64,000 nucleotides of DNA from CAWAMR01 sp963783095 (GTDB taxonomy: Bacteria; Planctomycetota; Planctomycetia; Gemmatales; Gemmataceae). Positions 8,613 to 19,121 of the stretch are shown piece after piece. Position 1 is the first letter of the stretch; each line of letters opens with the position of its first letter. The position numbers were made by a program, and so were the translations under genes. A model generated the notes under the pieces. It did not search any database. It was given only the letters and a program-made list of their open reading frames with translations, and was not told the origin of the DNA. The stretch covers positions 186,001 through 250,000 of the forward strand of contig CAWAMR010000013.1 of the NCBI GenBank assembly GCA_963783095.1, written 5' to 3'.

Positions 8613-9050
8613 CTATTCTTCAGAAGACGGCTTTCGACGCGTCGCTTTGGTTGCCGACTTGAGACGTTTTGCCTCAACCCGACGACGTTTCGACGCTTTG
8701 GAAGGTTTCGTCGGTCGGCGCGGAGTTGGCACCACTGATGAGATTTGCAGCATTCTCGTCAATTTTTCCAGGCAATCCTGGCGGTTTCGTTCCTGATCGC
8801 GATACTTTTGCGATGTCATTACCAATTCACCTTCCGTGGTGATTCGGGAACCATATCGGGAACGAAATCGCATTTTCACATCGTCGGGAACACTTCGGCT
8901 TGCATCGAAGTGCCAGCGCAAGACCGCCTTCGAGGACACTTTATTCACGTTCTGTCCTCCCGGTCCACCGGAGCGCACAAATGTCCATTCGAACTCTTCT
9001 TCAGGAATCCGGATCGAATCGGTGATTTCTAACATCGTTTGCCCCTTCAT
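8613..9050 (-). CDS. arfB: Alternative ribosome-rescue factor ArfB (YaeJ-type peptidyl-tRNA hydrolase)
   Basis: A stand-alone release-factor catalytic domain that hydrolyses peptidyl-tRNA on ribosomes stalled without a stop codon. The catalytic GGQ loop is present (RSGGPGGQNVNKVSS, residues ~27-41), and the C-terminus is the Lys/Arg-rich tail (RRPTKPSKASKRRR onward) that binds the empty mRNA channel. 145 residues is the normal length. The start could be the first Met or MLEITDS five residues later. It is convergent with the prepilin gene upstream of it on the map. Confidence 0.93.
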   Translation of the reverse strand: MKGQTMLEITDSIRIPEEEFEWTFVRSGGPGGQNVNKVSSKAVLRWHFDASRSVPDDVKMRFRSRYGSRITTEGELVMTSQKYRDQERNRQDCLEKLTRMLQISSVVPTPRRPTKPSKASKRRRVEAKRLKSATKATRRKPSSEE

Positions 9051-9160
9051 TTGACCGTTTTGAGTCCGGATTGACCAATTCCATGCCGATACACTACTGT
9101 ATCGCCTGCGTAGCGGGGATATGGATACCCCGACCGTTGGCGCTCAGGAGCACATTCTCC

Positions 9161-10788
9161 ATGTCCGACGATACTGCAAGGACAGCCCAGCCGGGAAACC
9201 GGTTCGTTTCGGATCTCTGGCGGCTCGCTTTTATTCTGCTTCTGACTTTTGTGGTCCGAGTGTGGGTGGTGTCGCACGCGGTTGTGACTTCGCGATAGTT
9301 TCGGGTTTATTCGTTATGCACTGCAGCTTGAAGATCCACCGATGGACCGGGAACATCCGGACCACCGAATGACTCGGCTGAAAGTTATCGAAAAAGCGGA
9401 ACATCCACCGGGATATTACGTGTCTGTTCTGCTCGTCTCGTACCCTGTCCGCGCCATCATGGGTGGCACGACCTGCGACTCGATGGTGATGAGTACCCAG
9501 GTTGCCAGTGTACTGGCAGCGCTGTTGCTGACATTCCCCATGTATTACCTGGGCCGGATGCTATTCGATCGACAGACCGCTTTTGTAGCAACTCTTCTTT
9601 TTCAAACTCTCCCGGTGTGGACAGCGATCACGAGCGATGGGTTAAGCGATGGACTATTTCTTCTCGTGGCCGTGAACACTCTTTGGTTGGGCGCGCACGC
9701 TTTCGAGAGCCGACATTTGCACGATTTCTCCTTGCCGGAATTAGCGCTGGGTTTGCCTATCTCGTCCGGCCGGAGGGTGTGCTCCTGATCGGTGCCTCTG
9801 GATGCACAGCCGGCGCTTGTGTTGTGCTCCGGCGGTGGAGCTGGCAGCCAGGGGTAATGCGTATTAGCGGCTTGGTCGCGGGCGGATTACTCATCGGCCT
9901 TCCGTATGTCCTCTTGATCGGCAAGTTGACCAACAAACCGACGGGAGAAGGCATCTTCAAAAAAGTGATCGGCGAGCCCGTTAAACCGTCCTGGCAGGAA
10001 TCGAATGTCTCGGCTCGACCTGCACCAACGACGACGATCTTTGCCGTGTGGTGGTCCGAATTTCAAAATCAAGGCCAGTCAAAAGTCTTGTGGGCAGCGA
10101 AACAAGTCCCGCTGCAGATTCTCAAGACCCTTCATTATTGCCTGCCGTTCGTTGCCCTCGTGGGGTTTTACGTATTGCGGCGCAAAATCTGGGGAGATAG
10201 CGCCTGCTTGTATCTGGTGATTCAACTGGTGATTTATCTTGCAGCTTTGCTGACGCTGTCATTTGTGGCCGGATATATTTCCGAGCGCCACACCTTGCTG
10301 ATCTCGCTCATCTGCTGTTATTTTGCCGCGGCGCTGTTGCCCATTTACGGAGAATGGGTTGCGAAGATCGGCTTTATAGGCCGGTACTTTTCGCCTCAAG
10401 CCATCTCGGCGGCAGCAGCGTTCTTTTTGCTGTTAGGCTCGCTGCCGGCCGATTTCAAGAGGTTGCATGCCAACCGCGCCGGCCATCGAGCAGCTGGGGT
10501 TTGGCTGCGCAGCACCTCCAGCCCGACGAGGATGTTTTCGACATCTTCGCCTGGGCGGAGTTTTACACCAATCGCAATATGAAAGTCGTGCACGATAACT
10601 TCGCGTTTTGGGGTGAGAAAAAAAAGGTTTACGTGATCTGGGAACCTCGCAATCCCCACTCTCGTATAACCAACATCAATGAGGCGAAAGCGTTCAAGGA
10701 ACTTGGGCAACCCGTCTATTCCTGGCCTGACGGAAACTTGGATAAAGCCACCGTGATCGTCTATCGCTGGGATCCAGGGTGGAAATGA
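9161..10788 (+). CDS. Family-39-type (ArnT/PMT-like) membrane glycosyltransferase, three frameshifts
   Basis: Polytopic transferase that would use lipid-linked sugar donors on the outer face of the membrane. Start ATG 9161 has AGGAG upstream. The first membrane helix (LAFILLLTFVVRVWVVS) is followed by a SxDSFGFIRYAxxLE stretch typical of the catalytic loop, HPPGYY (family-39 donor-side motif), several hydrophobic spans, LAYLVRPEG-like sequence (FAYLVRPEGVLLIG) and a soluble tail ending at 10788. Single-base breaks occur near 9289 (extra base), 9700-9725 (missing base) and 10495 (missing base); the pieces are collinear with one ~540-residue protein. Acceptor unknown. With rfbD downstream in the window, a surface-polysaccharide role is plausible. 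Confidence 0.75.
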
Positions 10789-10894
10789 ACTCGCCTTGTG
10801 GATTCCACTTGAATGCTCTACCGGAGTGTAGGAAGATGACGTAATCTCGCTAATGGCTCTATTCTCTCCACATTAACTCGGGATCGTAGGTTCC

Positions 10895-12659
10895 ATGACG
10901 CGCATTCATCAAATCGTCTGTACCAAATGCAAAACCAGCTTGAACTCGAAGGCTGGTGTGCCGCTCGGAGTGGAAATTGCTTGTCCCAAATGCAAAGCAA
11001 AGTTCAAAGTGACTCAACCCGACGACGCGGACGTTGTCGATGACGACTTTGAAGTCGTCGACGATGTTGAGGAAGAGACTCCAGCTCCGATGAAGAGAAC
11101 TCCACCGGTCGTCGCCAAGGAGACAACCAAACCCAAGACACCAATCAAGAAACCCGTCGAGGATGATGAGGATGAGGAAGAAGAGGTAAAACCTCTCGCA
11201 AAAAACGCGCCAGGGAAGAGGACGATGAAGAAGAAGTAAAACCACGCGCAAGGAAGAAACCCGTTGATGAGGACGACGAGGACGAGAAGCCCAAAGCAAA
11301 ACGCAAAGCACGGGATGATGACGATGACGACGAGGACGAGAAACCCAAAGCAAAACGCCGCTCACGGGACGATGATGACGAAGAGGAAGACCGTCCTCGA
11401 AAGAAAAAACGCATCCGGGATGAAGACGACGAAGACCAGGAACTGGGAACCTACGGCAAGCTGAAAAAGAACATCTGGGTGCGCGTGAGCGTACTGCTGG
11501 TTTTGCTCGGAACCGCCGGAGTGCTTGGCTACATGTATTATCAGAAAAAGAAAAAAGAAGGTGGCGGCGATGATCCAACGCAACTTTCAGAAAACGATTT
11601 AAAGAAACCGGTCGATTTGTCGAAGTACAAGGGCTTCCTAAAGAAAGACCCGGCTTTCGCACCAAAAAAGGACTCACCACCTCTCGGCCTGGCTGAACAA
11701 CGGGTTTCAAACGATTTGAAGTTGATTATCCTCGGATACTTCAACTGCATTGACCAGAATCAAGTTCCGCCGACGAAACTCCAAGACATCCAAAAGTTTA
11801 TTTCGAGTGACAGGCCCCTTAACCTCAGTCGTTATGTCGTCATCTGGGGCGTCAATCTGACAACATCGCCCAGGAACGCAGTCCTGGCTTATGAGCCTGA
11901 AGTGCCCACGAATGGAGGAATGGTTGGCTTCAGTGACGGTTCGGTCAGGAAAATTACTGCCGAAGAGTTCTCAAAACTTCCCAAGGCATCCCCTACTCCC
12001 TCGATCGCCGATCAACCCGCTGCTTTTACTCTTACTCCGACAGAGTATTATGCTGAATTCAACAAACTAAAAAACATGGGAGGAATGGCCCAGAAATACG
12101 GGAACAAGGTTATCGAATTAAAGGGGATTGTGAAAGGTCTTGGGAGAACGAGCGGGGACGCCGAAGTATTGGTAATCAGTTCGGGGAAACCGGAGGAAGA
12201 CGTTCGGTGTTTCGTTCGGGATTCGGATGAGCCCTGGGCCAAGCTCGCCAAAGGCCAAGAGGTTTCCGTGAAAGGAATCGTGCCCAGCAACAGGGCAACC
12301 CCATGATGGTAAGTTGTGTTTTCAATCCAACGGGACCAAGCCTTGCCATCATCACAACCGCTGAGGAACTCGCGACAGAAATTGCAGCGGACAAGGAAAG
12401 CGCAGAGAAGAAGTATGAAGAAAAGTCCTTTATTTTGACGGGAGAAGTGCTTCGTGTCGAAAAGCCGGGTTTTGGAATGCGAGTCATTTTGAAAGGAACT
12501 ACTGATAAGCCTCTGATCTGTTCGTTCTACACCGGCAATAAGACCAAGGAACGAGACAAAGCATTTGTTCCAGGAGCAAAGATAAAAATCTACGGAGAAT
12601 TTAACAGATTTGGCGATTTCCAATTAGACAAGTGCGAATTGATCACTCTCAACAAGTAG
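10895..12659 (+). CDS. MJ0042-type zinc finger, acidic/basic tract, TM, tandem OB-fold protein
   Basis: N-terminal zinc ribbon with CTKC at residues ~9-12 and CPKC at ~30-33; then about 150 residues of Asp/Glu and Lys/Arg runs (EDDEDEEEEVKP, DEDEKPKAKRRS); one membrane span (VRVSVLLVLLGTAGVLGYMY, about 11484-11540); a domain containing MVGFSDGSVRKITAEEF, which resembles the DG-SVR end of DUF1559 proteins; and one or two OB-fold domains of the tRNA_anti-like type (KVIELKGIVKGLG and SFILTGEVLRVEK). A base is lost near 11200 in an A-run, ending the first frame at 11239. Another break, or a genuine ATGA overlap of two genes, lies at 12303-12306; I favour a break because QQGNPMMVSCVF continues the first OB fold. 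Function unknown. A terminator follows. Confidence 0.6.
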
Positions 12660-12709
12660 TGCCTCGAAGGAAATTGATTCGGCGCGTGACGCTTGTCTAT
12701 CTGTAATAC

Positions 12710-12740
12710 GAAACCCCGCGAGTCGGGGTTTCTCTTTTTC
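12710..12740 (+). terminator. Rho-independent terminator
   Basis: GAAACCCCG, loop CGAGT, CGGGGTTTC, then TCTTTTTC: a nine-base-pair stem followed by a T-rich tract, 50 bases after the OB-fold gene and before thrS. Confidence 0.85.
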
Positions 12741-12847
12741 TCGACCACCATACGATGAACCTCGCCCGGTTTCCCCGCGTCTAGTTGTGGGCACATCCGT
12801 TTGTAGGGGTGTGCATTCCCTGGACCTTTCTTGAGGATTCTCCTCGC

Positions 12848-15113
12848 ATGATTACTCTCAAATTGCCGGATGGCTCCGCTCGCCAAGTTGCACCGGGAAC
12901 CTCCTCCCGCGATGTGGCCGAGTCGATCGGCAAACGACTTGCGCAGGCCGCCATCGCAGCCAAAGTGAATGGCGAAATCGTCGACCTGACCGGGAATTGC
13001 CGACGGAACCCGCAGAACTGACTTTTCAGCTCCTGACCGATCGCGATCCTGAAGCGCTGGAAGTGCTGCGCCATAGCTGCGCCCACATCATGGCCCGCGC
13101 CGTCATGCGGCTCTTCCCCGGCGCTCAACTCGCCTTCGGCCCCGCCCTCGCCAACGGCTTCTATTACGACATCGACTCACCGACCCCGATCACCGAAGCG
13201 GATTTCCCACGCATCGAAGCGGAGATGAAAAAGATCGTCACGGCCGCCGAGCCGTTCGAGCGATTCGAGCGCTCGATCGCCGAAGGCCGCGCCCTCGTGC
13301 GCCGACCTGGCCCAGGGCTACAAGGTCGAGCATATCGACGACGAGTTGAAGAAATACCCGAGCGCTGAGCTTTTATCGCCAGGGCGAGTTCATCGACCTG
13401 TGCCGCGGCCCGCACATTCCCCATGCCGGCAAGGTCGGCGCGTTCAAGCTGCTCAGCATCGCCGGGGCCTACTGGAAGAACGATTCCACGCGCAAACAGC
13501 TTCAGCGGCTCTACGCCACCGCCTTTTTCAGCCAGAAGGAACTCGAAGGCCTATCTGCAGCAGCTCGAAGAAGCCAAGAAGCGCGATCACCGCGTGCTGG
13601 GCAAGCAACTGAAGCTGTTCACCATCAGTCAGCAGGTCGGCAGCGGCCTGATTCTTGTGGATGCCCAAGGGGGCGATGGTCCGCGAGCATGCTGGAGACC
13701 TTCATCAAGGACGAACTGCTCAAACGCGGCTACTCGCCGGTCTACACTCCGCACATCGGCAACTTGATCTGTACCGCACCTCCGGGCATTTTCCCTACTA
13801 CGCCGACGCGCAGTACCCGCCGATGTTCATGAACCCGCTCTGTCAAACGGTCGATACCTGGCTAACTCTTTTGGAGAAGAAGCATCTGACTCCCGAACGC
13901 GAGAAATCGTTTCTCGAGCTGATCGAATCGATTACCAAGGGCGAATATCCCAAGGGAGAAGACGATTATCCGCGTTACCCCTGGAGTCAGATCGGCCTCG
14001 ACCTCCGCGCGCTTTGGCTAAGCTACCAGCGTGCCAAGTCGGATGACGAGAAGAAAACCGACTTAACACAGTGGCTGTACAGGGCCAGGAAGGCTATCTG
14101 CTCAAGCCGATGAACTGCCCGCACCACATCCAGATCTACAAGGCCGAGCCGCACAGCTACCGCGATCTGCCGGTTCGCCTGGCGGAGTTCGGCACCGTCT
14201 ACCGCTTCGAGCAGACCGGCGAACTGGCCGGCATGACCCGCGTGCGCGGCTTCACCCAGGACGACGCCCACCTGTTCGTCACCCCCGAACAGATCGAGAG
14301 CGAACTGATCGCCAACATCGAACTGGTGCTGTTCGTGCTCACCAGCCTGGGCCTGAACGATTACCGCGTGCGCGTCGGCGTCCGCGATCCGCACAGCAAC
14401 AAGTACGTCGGGCCGACCGGAACTTGGGAGAAGGCCGAAAGGACCCTGATCGACGTCGCCAAGAAACTCGGCATGAACTACTCCATCGGCGTCGGCGAGG
14501 CGGCGTTCTACGGGCCGAAGATCGACTTCGTCGTCCGCGACTGCATCGGCCGGGAATGGCAACTCGGCACCGTGCAGCTCGACTACAACCTGCCGGAGCG
14601 CTTCGAGCTGGAATACATCGGCGCGGACAACACGCCGCATCGGCCGGTGATGATCCACCGGGCGCCGTTCGGCTCGATGGAGCGGTTCTGCGGCATCCTG
14701 ATCGAGCACTTCGCCGGCGCGTTTCCGCTCTGGCTGGCTCCGGAGCAGGCGCGCGTGCTGCCGGTCAGCGAGAAGTTCACGCGAGTACGGCAAGAAGGTG
14801 GAGGAACGAGCTGAAGGCCGCCGGCTTCCGCGTGACCGGCGATTATCGGCCGGAGAAGATCGGCTACAAGATCCGCGAGGCTCGCTGGAAAAGATCCCCT
14901 ACATGCTCGTCGTGGGCGAGAAGGAGCAGATCTGCGGGCACGGTAGCCTTGCGCGACGAGTCGATCAAGGAGATGAAGGCGCGCGATGTCGGTTCATTCC
15001 CGGTTGCGGATGTGATCGCCCGCTTCAAGCAGGAAGTCGACGAGAAACGCATCCGGCAGGTGAATACGGCAACTGCAGGATTGTCGGCTGGCGAGGCAAA
15101 GTATGGAGAATGA
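12848..15113 (+). CDS. thrS: Threonyl-tRNA synthetase, broken by about ten frameshifts
   Basis: Charges tRNA-Thr and edits mischarged serine. The start ATG 12848 begins a TGS domain (MITLKLPDGSARQVAPGTS). The editing domain follows (HSCAHIMARAV, with HxxxH), then the class II core: motif 1 region (YRTSGHFPYY), motif 2 (LKPMNCPHH, and TVYRFEQTGELAGMTRVRGF), motif 3 (IHRAPFGSMERFCGIL), and the anticodon-binding domain to 15113. All catalytic motifs survive, but the frame changes near 12993, 13300, 13368, 13545, 13660, 13690, 13770, 14075, 14780, 14890 and 14935. No in-frame nonsense mutation was noticed between breaks. There is also an ~80-residue insertion (13832-14088) between YPPMFM and YLLKPMN. 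As thrS is normally essential, either the sequence has errors or another copy exists. Confidence 0.9.
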
Positions 15114-15201
15114 TTGCCCGCAAATGTTTGGTAATCGCATGTATGCTGCGGCTTTTTTCAGCATGGTGTTGATTTTGAAGACGTTCAACTGAGAAAACAA
15201 G

Positions 15202-15753
15202 ATGATTTTGCAACTGAACGATTTCTACACACCAGAAGAGTGTGCAGCTGAGATTGCCTACGCTGAACAGGTTGGCTTAGTATCTCAAACATATGGAGTC
15301 GGATTTGCAGACGAGGCCAGGAAGCGTGCATCTATCGACAACCAAGAAAGAGTAGCAATGATTTGGAAGAAACTGAACACACCATTGGAACTTGCACGTT
15401 TCTACGAGGGATTGCAGCCAGAGGCGTTTGACGGTGATCTATCCGCATGGCAACCCATTGGGTTGAACGCACGACTTCGCTACTATCATTATGAACCTGG
15501 CGCACGTTTCCCTGAACATTTTGACATTTTCTACAGGGTAAACGATAACACAAGAACATTTTTGACCTTTATTCTCTACCTTAATGACGGTTTCAAAGGC
15601 GGTGAAACAAGATTTGCAGACAAAGGGCAGATCATTGATCCAAAAGTCGGGTCTGCCATCATCTTTCCCCACGAACTACGGCATGAGGGCATGGTGGTCA
15701 CGTCCGGTTGTAAGACCATTTTGAGAACAGATGTCATGTACAGGAGGGCGTAA
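15202..15753 (+). CDS. 2-oxoglutarate/Fe(II)-dependent prolyl-hydroxylase-like oxygenase
   Basis: 183 residues of the prolyl 4-hydroxylase alpha-subunit fold. The iron ligands are visible: HxD as HFD in RFPEHFDIFYR, the distal His in FPHELRHEG, and the 2-oxoglutarate-binding Arg in KTILRTDVMYR. LNDGFKGGETRF is the usual strand between them. No signal peptide, so it is probably cytoplasmic. The substrate is not predictable from sequence. Its base composition is more AT-rich than thrS just upstream, which may point to recent acquisition. Confidence 0.85.
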   Translation: MILQLNDFYTPEECAAEIAYAEQVGLVSQTYGVGFADEARKRASIDNQERVAMIWKKLNTPLELARFYEGLQPEAFDGDLSAWQPIGLNARLRYYHYEPGARFPEHFDIFYRVNDNTRTFLTFILYLNDGFKGGETRFADKGQIIDPKVGSAIIFPHELRHEGMVVTSGCKTILRTDVMYRRA

Positions 15754-15840
15754 TGACCGAAGGTCGAGGATCGTACTTGCAGTCGCTCTCATGCAGAAAA
15801 ACGGTTTGACCTGCGAACCGCGCTCGCTATTCTCGTTCGT

Positions 15841-16632
15841 ATGGAAACCGATTCGTTCTTCTGTCAGTTGCTCAAGCTGCTGCCCCAAACCCTATTCGAG
15901 ATGCTGGGGTTGCCGGTGAAGCAGGCACGCGGATATCGCTTCGATTCGGTCGAGGTCAAGAAGTCCTTCCGAATCGATGGGCTTTTCCTTCCTAGAAGGA
16001 CGAGCATGCCGTTGTATTTTGTGGAGGTGCAATTTCGCACTTTGGCGGCCTTTTACGCGAACCTGTTTGCCAAGGTCTTCTGCTACCTCCAGGAAAATGA
16101 CCCGGCACAGGAGTGGGTCGCGGTGGCCGTTTTCCGTAGCCGCAGCGTCGAGCCGGAAAAACGGACGCCTTACGAGGATTTGCTTCAGTCCCACCGGGTG
16201 CGGCGGATTTACCTGGACGAACTCGCAGTGTCGGCCGATCCACCCGTTGGCCTCGGGATTTTGCAACTCGTGACGGCACCCGTCGATAAGGCCAAAGATC
16301 TCGTCGCACGGCTCGTACACAAGGCAAAACACGAAATTGCCGATGCAGAAATGGGTGCCAAGGTGCTAGAATTAGTGGAGGAGTTGCTGATGCGGCGCTT
16401 CCCGAATTTGGATCGAGAGGAGATTCGCGCTATGTTCGATTTAGTTGGATTGCGAGAGACCCGCTCTTGGCAAGAAGCTCATGAAGAAGGGGTGGAGGAG
16501 GGTCGGGTCCAGGGGAAGCAAGAAATGGTCCTCAAGTTAATGGCGAAGGGCATGACCGCCAAGGAGATTGCCGAGTTGCTTGACATGTCGCCAAAAGAGG
16601 TGCGCCGCTTGGCCAAGAGCGCCGCAAAGTAA
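15841..16632 (+). CDS. Rpn-family (DUF2887-type) putative nuclease
   Basis: Recombination-promoting nuclease/putative transposase family, PD-(D/E)xK fold. Residues ~45-65 give FRIDGLFLP then LYFVEVQF, the D...ExQ pair of the active site; the usual K is replaced by Q in ExQ, as in many members. The C-terminal third is helical and ends in a HTH-like MTAKEIAELLDMSPKEVRRL that may bind DNA. Such genes are amplified and often degenerate in planctomycetes and cyanobacteria; two further Rpn loci lie at 36,051-37,377. Confidence 0.85.
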   Translation: METDSFFCQLLKLLPQTLFEMLGLPVKQARGYRFDSVEVKKSFRIDGLFLPRRTSMPLYFVEVQFRTLAAFYANLFAKVFCYLQENDPAQEWVAVAVFRSRSVEPEKRTPYEDLLQSHRVRRIYLDELAVSADPPVGLGILQLVTAPVDKAKDLVARLVHKAKHEIADAEMGAKVLELVEELLMRRFPNLDREEIRAMFDLVGLRETRSWQEAHEEGVEEGRVQGKQEMVLKLMAKGMTAKEIAELLDMSPKEVRRLAKSAAK

Positions 16633-16963
16633 GGGCGAAGCGAGCCAGCGCTGGAATCGGTCCCGTTGGACCGGCGTCACGACCCGCTCGGCTTGCGGAC
16701 ATAGCTGGCCTGACGGCAACACCCGACCAAAGGCATCGATCGCATTTTGCATAACAGAAAGAAAAAAAGGTCGGGAGTCGAATCATACGAATACAGAAAT
16801 CGCAGAACTCGGCATAGGTAAACTCGCTGCCAATGCCAAATGAATATTGCTCCCGTCCGAACGAAAATTCACAAATTCCCTTCCTTTCATTCGATGTCAA
16901 CGCTAAAACAATCCCATATTCTGCCATTGACTGGGCAATCTGTACTCTCTTGGAGATTCAACC
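16633..16963. other. Intergenic, no gene seen
   Basis: No supported coding frame, hairpin or repeat. The part nearest 16964 supplies a GGAG ribosome site (16952-16955) for the next gene. Confidence 0.5.
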
Positions 16964-18097
16964 GTGTTGCGTTTGCGCATCCTATCTGTGAGCGGCCTGC
17001 TCGCCGCGTTCCTGTTTGCTACCGCCATCGCACAGGAGAAAAAAGACCCGCCCAAAGAGACCAAAAAGGAAGAAGCCAAGAAAGAGCCGGCCAAGAAGGT
17101 AGAACCTCCAAAGGAACTGCCCAAGAAGGAGCCTGCCAAGAAGGAAGAACCAAAGAAAGAGGCCCCGAAGACCGAGGCCGCTTCGCCTTTCGCCTGGACC
17201 TTCAAGTTGAATGAGGCTTTCTACCAGGAAATGACCACCAAGACCGTTCAAAATATCAAGGTTCAGGGCTTGGATGTCGGCCAGACTCAATCGCAGACTT
17301 TCTATTTCAAGTGGCTGCCCATCAAACAAGACGGCGACAATTGGGTCGTCAAACAGACCATCGAAGGCATCAAGATGACCATCGACATTGCGGGCAATCC
17401 GGTGTCGTTTGACTCCACCGTCGAGACCCCGGCAGGTGCCGGCAATTCTGCTCTGTCCGAGTTTTTCAAGCAGATCAAGGGAAGTGAATTTCAGTTGACA
17501 ATCAATTCGAAGACGATGAAAGTCAGCAAGGTCGAAGGCGGCCAGGCATTTCGCGAAAAGCTGTCGGCAGCAAACAAACAGTTGCAGGAATTGCTCAGCA
17601 AGATTCTTAGTGAGGAGTCGCTCAAGAATATGACCGACCCCTCATTCGGCATGGTTCCGAATAAACCCCTGGGTAAGGATGGAACCTGGGAGAACAAGTC
17701 CACCCTCAATCTTGGTCCTTTGGGTACTTACGAGAACACTTACAAGTACACGCTCAAGGGCAAAGACCCCAAGGACAAGGATCTGGAAGAGATTACCGTC
17801 GATTTGGGGATGACCTACAAACCTCCGACAGAGGCCGATCCCGCTTTACCGTTCAAGATCAAAAGCGCCGACTTGAAGACCAAGGATAAGCAACAAGGCA
17901 AAATCCTGTTCAATACCAAACTCGGCCGGCTGGACAGTTCTTCGATCACGATGAAGCTCAACGGCACTCTGTCGATCGAAATTGGCGGCACAACCACCAA
18001 CGTCGAACTTACCCAGGATCAAACCACGACCGTGAAGACCTCCGATAAGAGTCTGATTCCTGCAAAGGCTCCAGCCCCAACGCCCCCGAAGCAATAG
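16964..18097 (+). CDS. Secreted protein with Lys/Glu/Pro-rich linker (DUF6263-like)
   Basis: 377 residues. GTG start at 16964 with GGAG eight bases upstream. Signal peptide: basic start, hydrophobic core SVSGLLAAFLFATAIAQ, cleavage likely after AIA or AQ. Residues ~25-70 are a repetitive KKEPAKKxE(P) linker, the rest a beta-rich exported domain with a FYQEMTT strand and regular TxxVE patterns. This matches the layout of planctomycete DUF6263 proteins, whose function is unknown. The C-terminus is Pro-rich (APAPTPPKQ). Confidence 0.7.
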   Translation: MLRLRILSVSGLLAAFLFATAIAQEKKDPPKETKKEEAKKEPAKKVEPPKELPKKEPAKKEEPKKEAPKTEAASPFAWTFKLNEAFYQEMTTKTVQNIKVQGLDVGQTQSQTFYFKWLPIKQDGDNWVVKQTIEGIKMTIDIAGNPVSFDSTVETPAGAGNSALSEFFKQIKGSEFQLTINSKTMKVSKVEGGQAFREKLSAANKQLQELLSKILSEESLKNMTDPSFGMVPNKPLGKDGTWENKSTLNLGPLGTYENTYKYTLKGKDPKDKDLEEITVDLGMTYKPPTEADPALPFKIKSADLKTKDKQQGKILFNTKLGRLDSSSITMKLNGTLSIEIGGTTTNVELTQDQTTTVKTSDKSLIPAKAPAPTPPKQ

Positions 18098-18179
18098 ACG
18101 TGGCGAACTGTTTTCTTAATTCGCCGCCGGGGAGCCAGTCTCTTCGGGCGGCTTTCTCGTTCTGCGGACTTCGTAAACC

Positions 18180-19040
18180 ATGAAAACGGTTGTCGTTGGT
18201 GCCAACGGTCAACTCGGACGGGATCTTGTTCCTCGCTTGGCCGGTGAGGTAATACCTCTTGCCCGCCATGAAGCCGAGTTGACGAATCCCGAACTGTTGC
18301 GGAAAGTGCTCACCGCAATCCGCCCGGACGTCATCATCAACTGTGCTGCTTACAATCTTGTCGATAAAGCCGAGAGCGAACCCGAGGCCGCGTTCGCAGT
18401 GAACGCCTGGGGCCCTCGAAATCTTGCTATTATCGGCCAGGAACTCGGCAGCACTCTGGTCCATTTCAGCACCGATTACGTTTATGGTTTGGATGCCGGC
18501 CACTGCACCCCGTGGTTAGAGAGTGAAGCGCCAAGTCCCATTAATGCCTACGGATTGAGCAAATTGACGGGTGAATTCTGGGCTCGGTTCTTGTGCCCAA
18601 AGCACTTTGTGATCCGCACCTGCGGCTTGTATGGTGTATGGGGTACTGGTGGAAAAGGCGGGAATTTTGTGGAAACGATGTTGCGCCTTGCCGGCCAAGG
18701 TAAACCGTTGCTCGTTGTCGAGGATCAACGCTGTACACCTAGCTATACCGTTGATGTCGCACTGACGACAATCGAGTTGATTTCGACCGAAAAGTATGGC
18801 TTGTACCACATCACAAATGACGGTGAATGTTCTTGGTTTGAATTTGCCAGGGAGATCTTTCGGCTTTCCAATCTCACTCCGGAATTGACGGCAATCCCAA
18901 GCAGCGATTATCCCAGGCCTGCTCGTCGCCCTGCTTACAGTGTCCTGTCGAAGGAGAAACTGGGTTCTGTGGGAGTACAACTGCCTCGACCGTGGCAAGA
19001 AGCCTTGAGCCACTATTTGGAAGAGCGACGGAAGAAATGA
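18180..19040 (+). CDS. rfbD: dTDP-4-dehydrorhamnose reductase
   Basis: Last step of dTDP-L-rhamnose synthesis, NAD(P)H-dependent short-chain-dehydrogenase fold. VVVGANGQLGRDL gives the GxxGxxG dinucleotide loop, INCAAYNLVDKAE the family signature, STDYVYGL the catalytic Ser/Thr region, and AYGLSK the YxxxK pair. Length 286 is typical. The other rml genes are not in the window, so it may act with a distant locus. A strong hairpin follows its stop. Confidence 0.9.
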   Translation: MKTVVVGANGQLGRDLVPRLAGEVIPLARHEAELTNPELLRKVLTAIRPDVIINCAAYNLVDKAESEPEAAFAVNAWGPRNLAIIGQELGSTLVHFSTDYVYGLDAGHCTPWLESEAPSPINAYGLSKLTGEFWARFLCPKHFVIRTCGLYGVWGTGGKGGNFVETMLRLAGQGKPLLVVEDQRCTPSYTVDVALTTIELISTEKYGLYHITNDGECSWFEFAREIFRLSNLTPELTAIPSSDYPRPARRPAYSVLSKEKLGSVGVQLPRPWQEALSHYLEERRKK

Positions 19041-19066
19041 ATGGCGCGGCACCTAAGCCGAACTCC

Positions 19067-19106
19067 GCACGCTGCGCGTGAGGAAATGTCCTCACGCGCA
19101 GCGTGC
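19067..19106. terminator. Strong hairpin between convergent genes
   Basis: An 18-base perfect inverted repeat (GCACGCTGCGCGTGAGGA and its complement) with a 4-base loop AATG lies between the stops of rfbD and the opposing gene. It lacks a T-run, so it is either a bidirectional barrier or a mobile palindrome. Confidence 0.6.
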
Positions 19107-19121
19107 GCAGTACAGCTATCG

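Noticed and set aside
14023..14793. 256-codon frame antisense to thrS
   Set aside because: Explained by high GC at third positions of thrS; the sense strand has all ThrS motifs.
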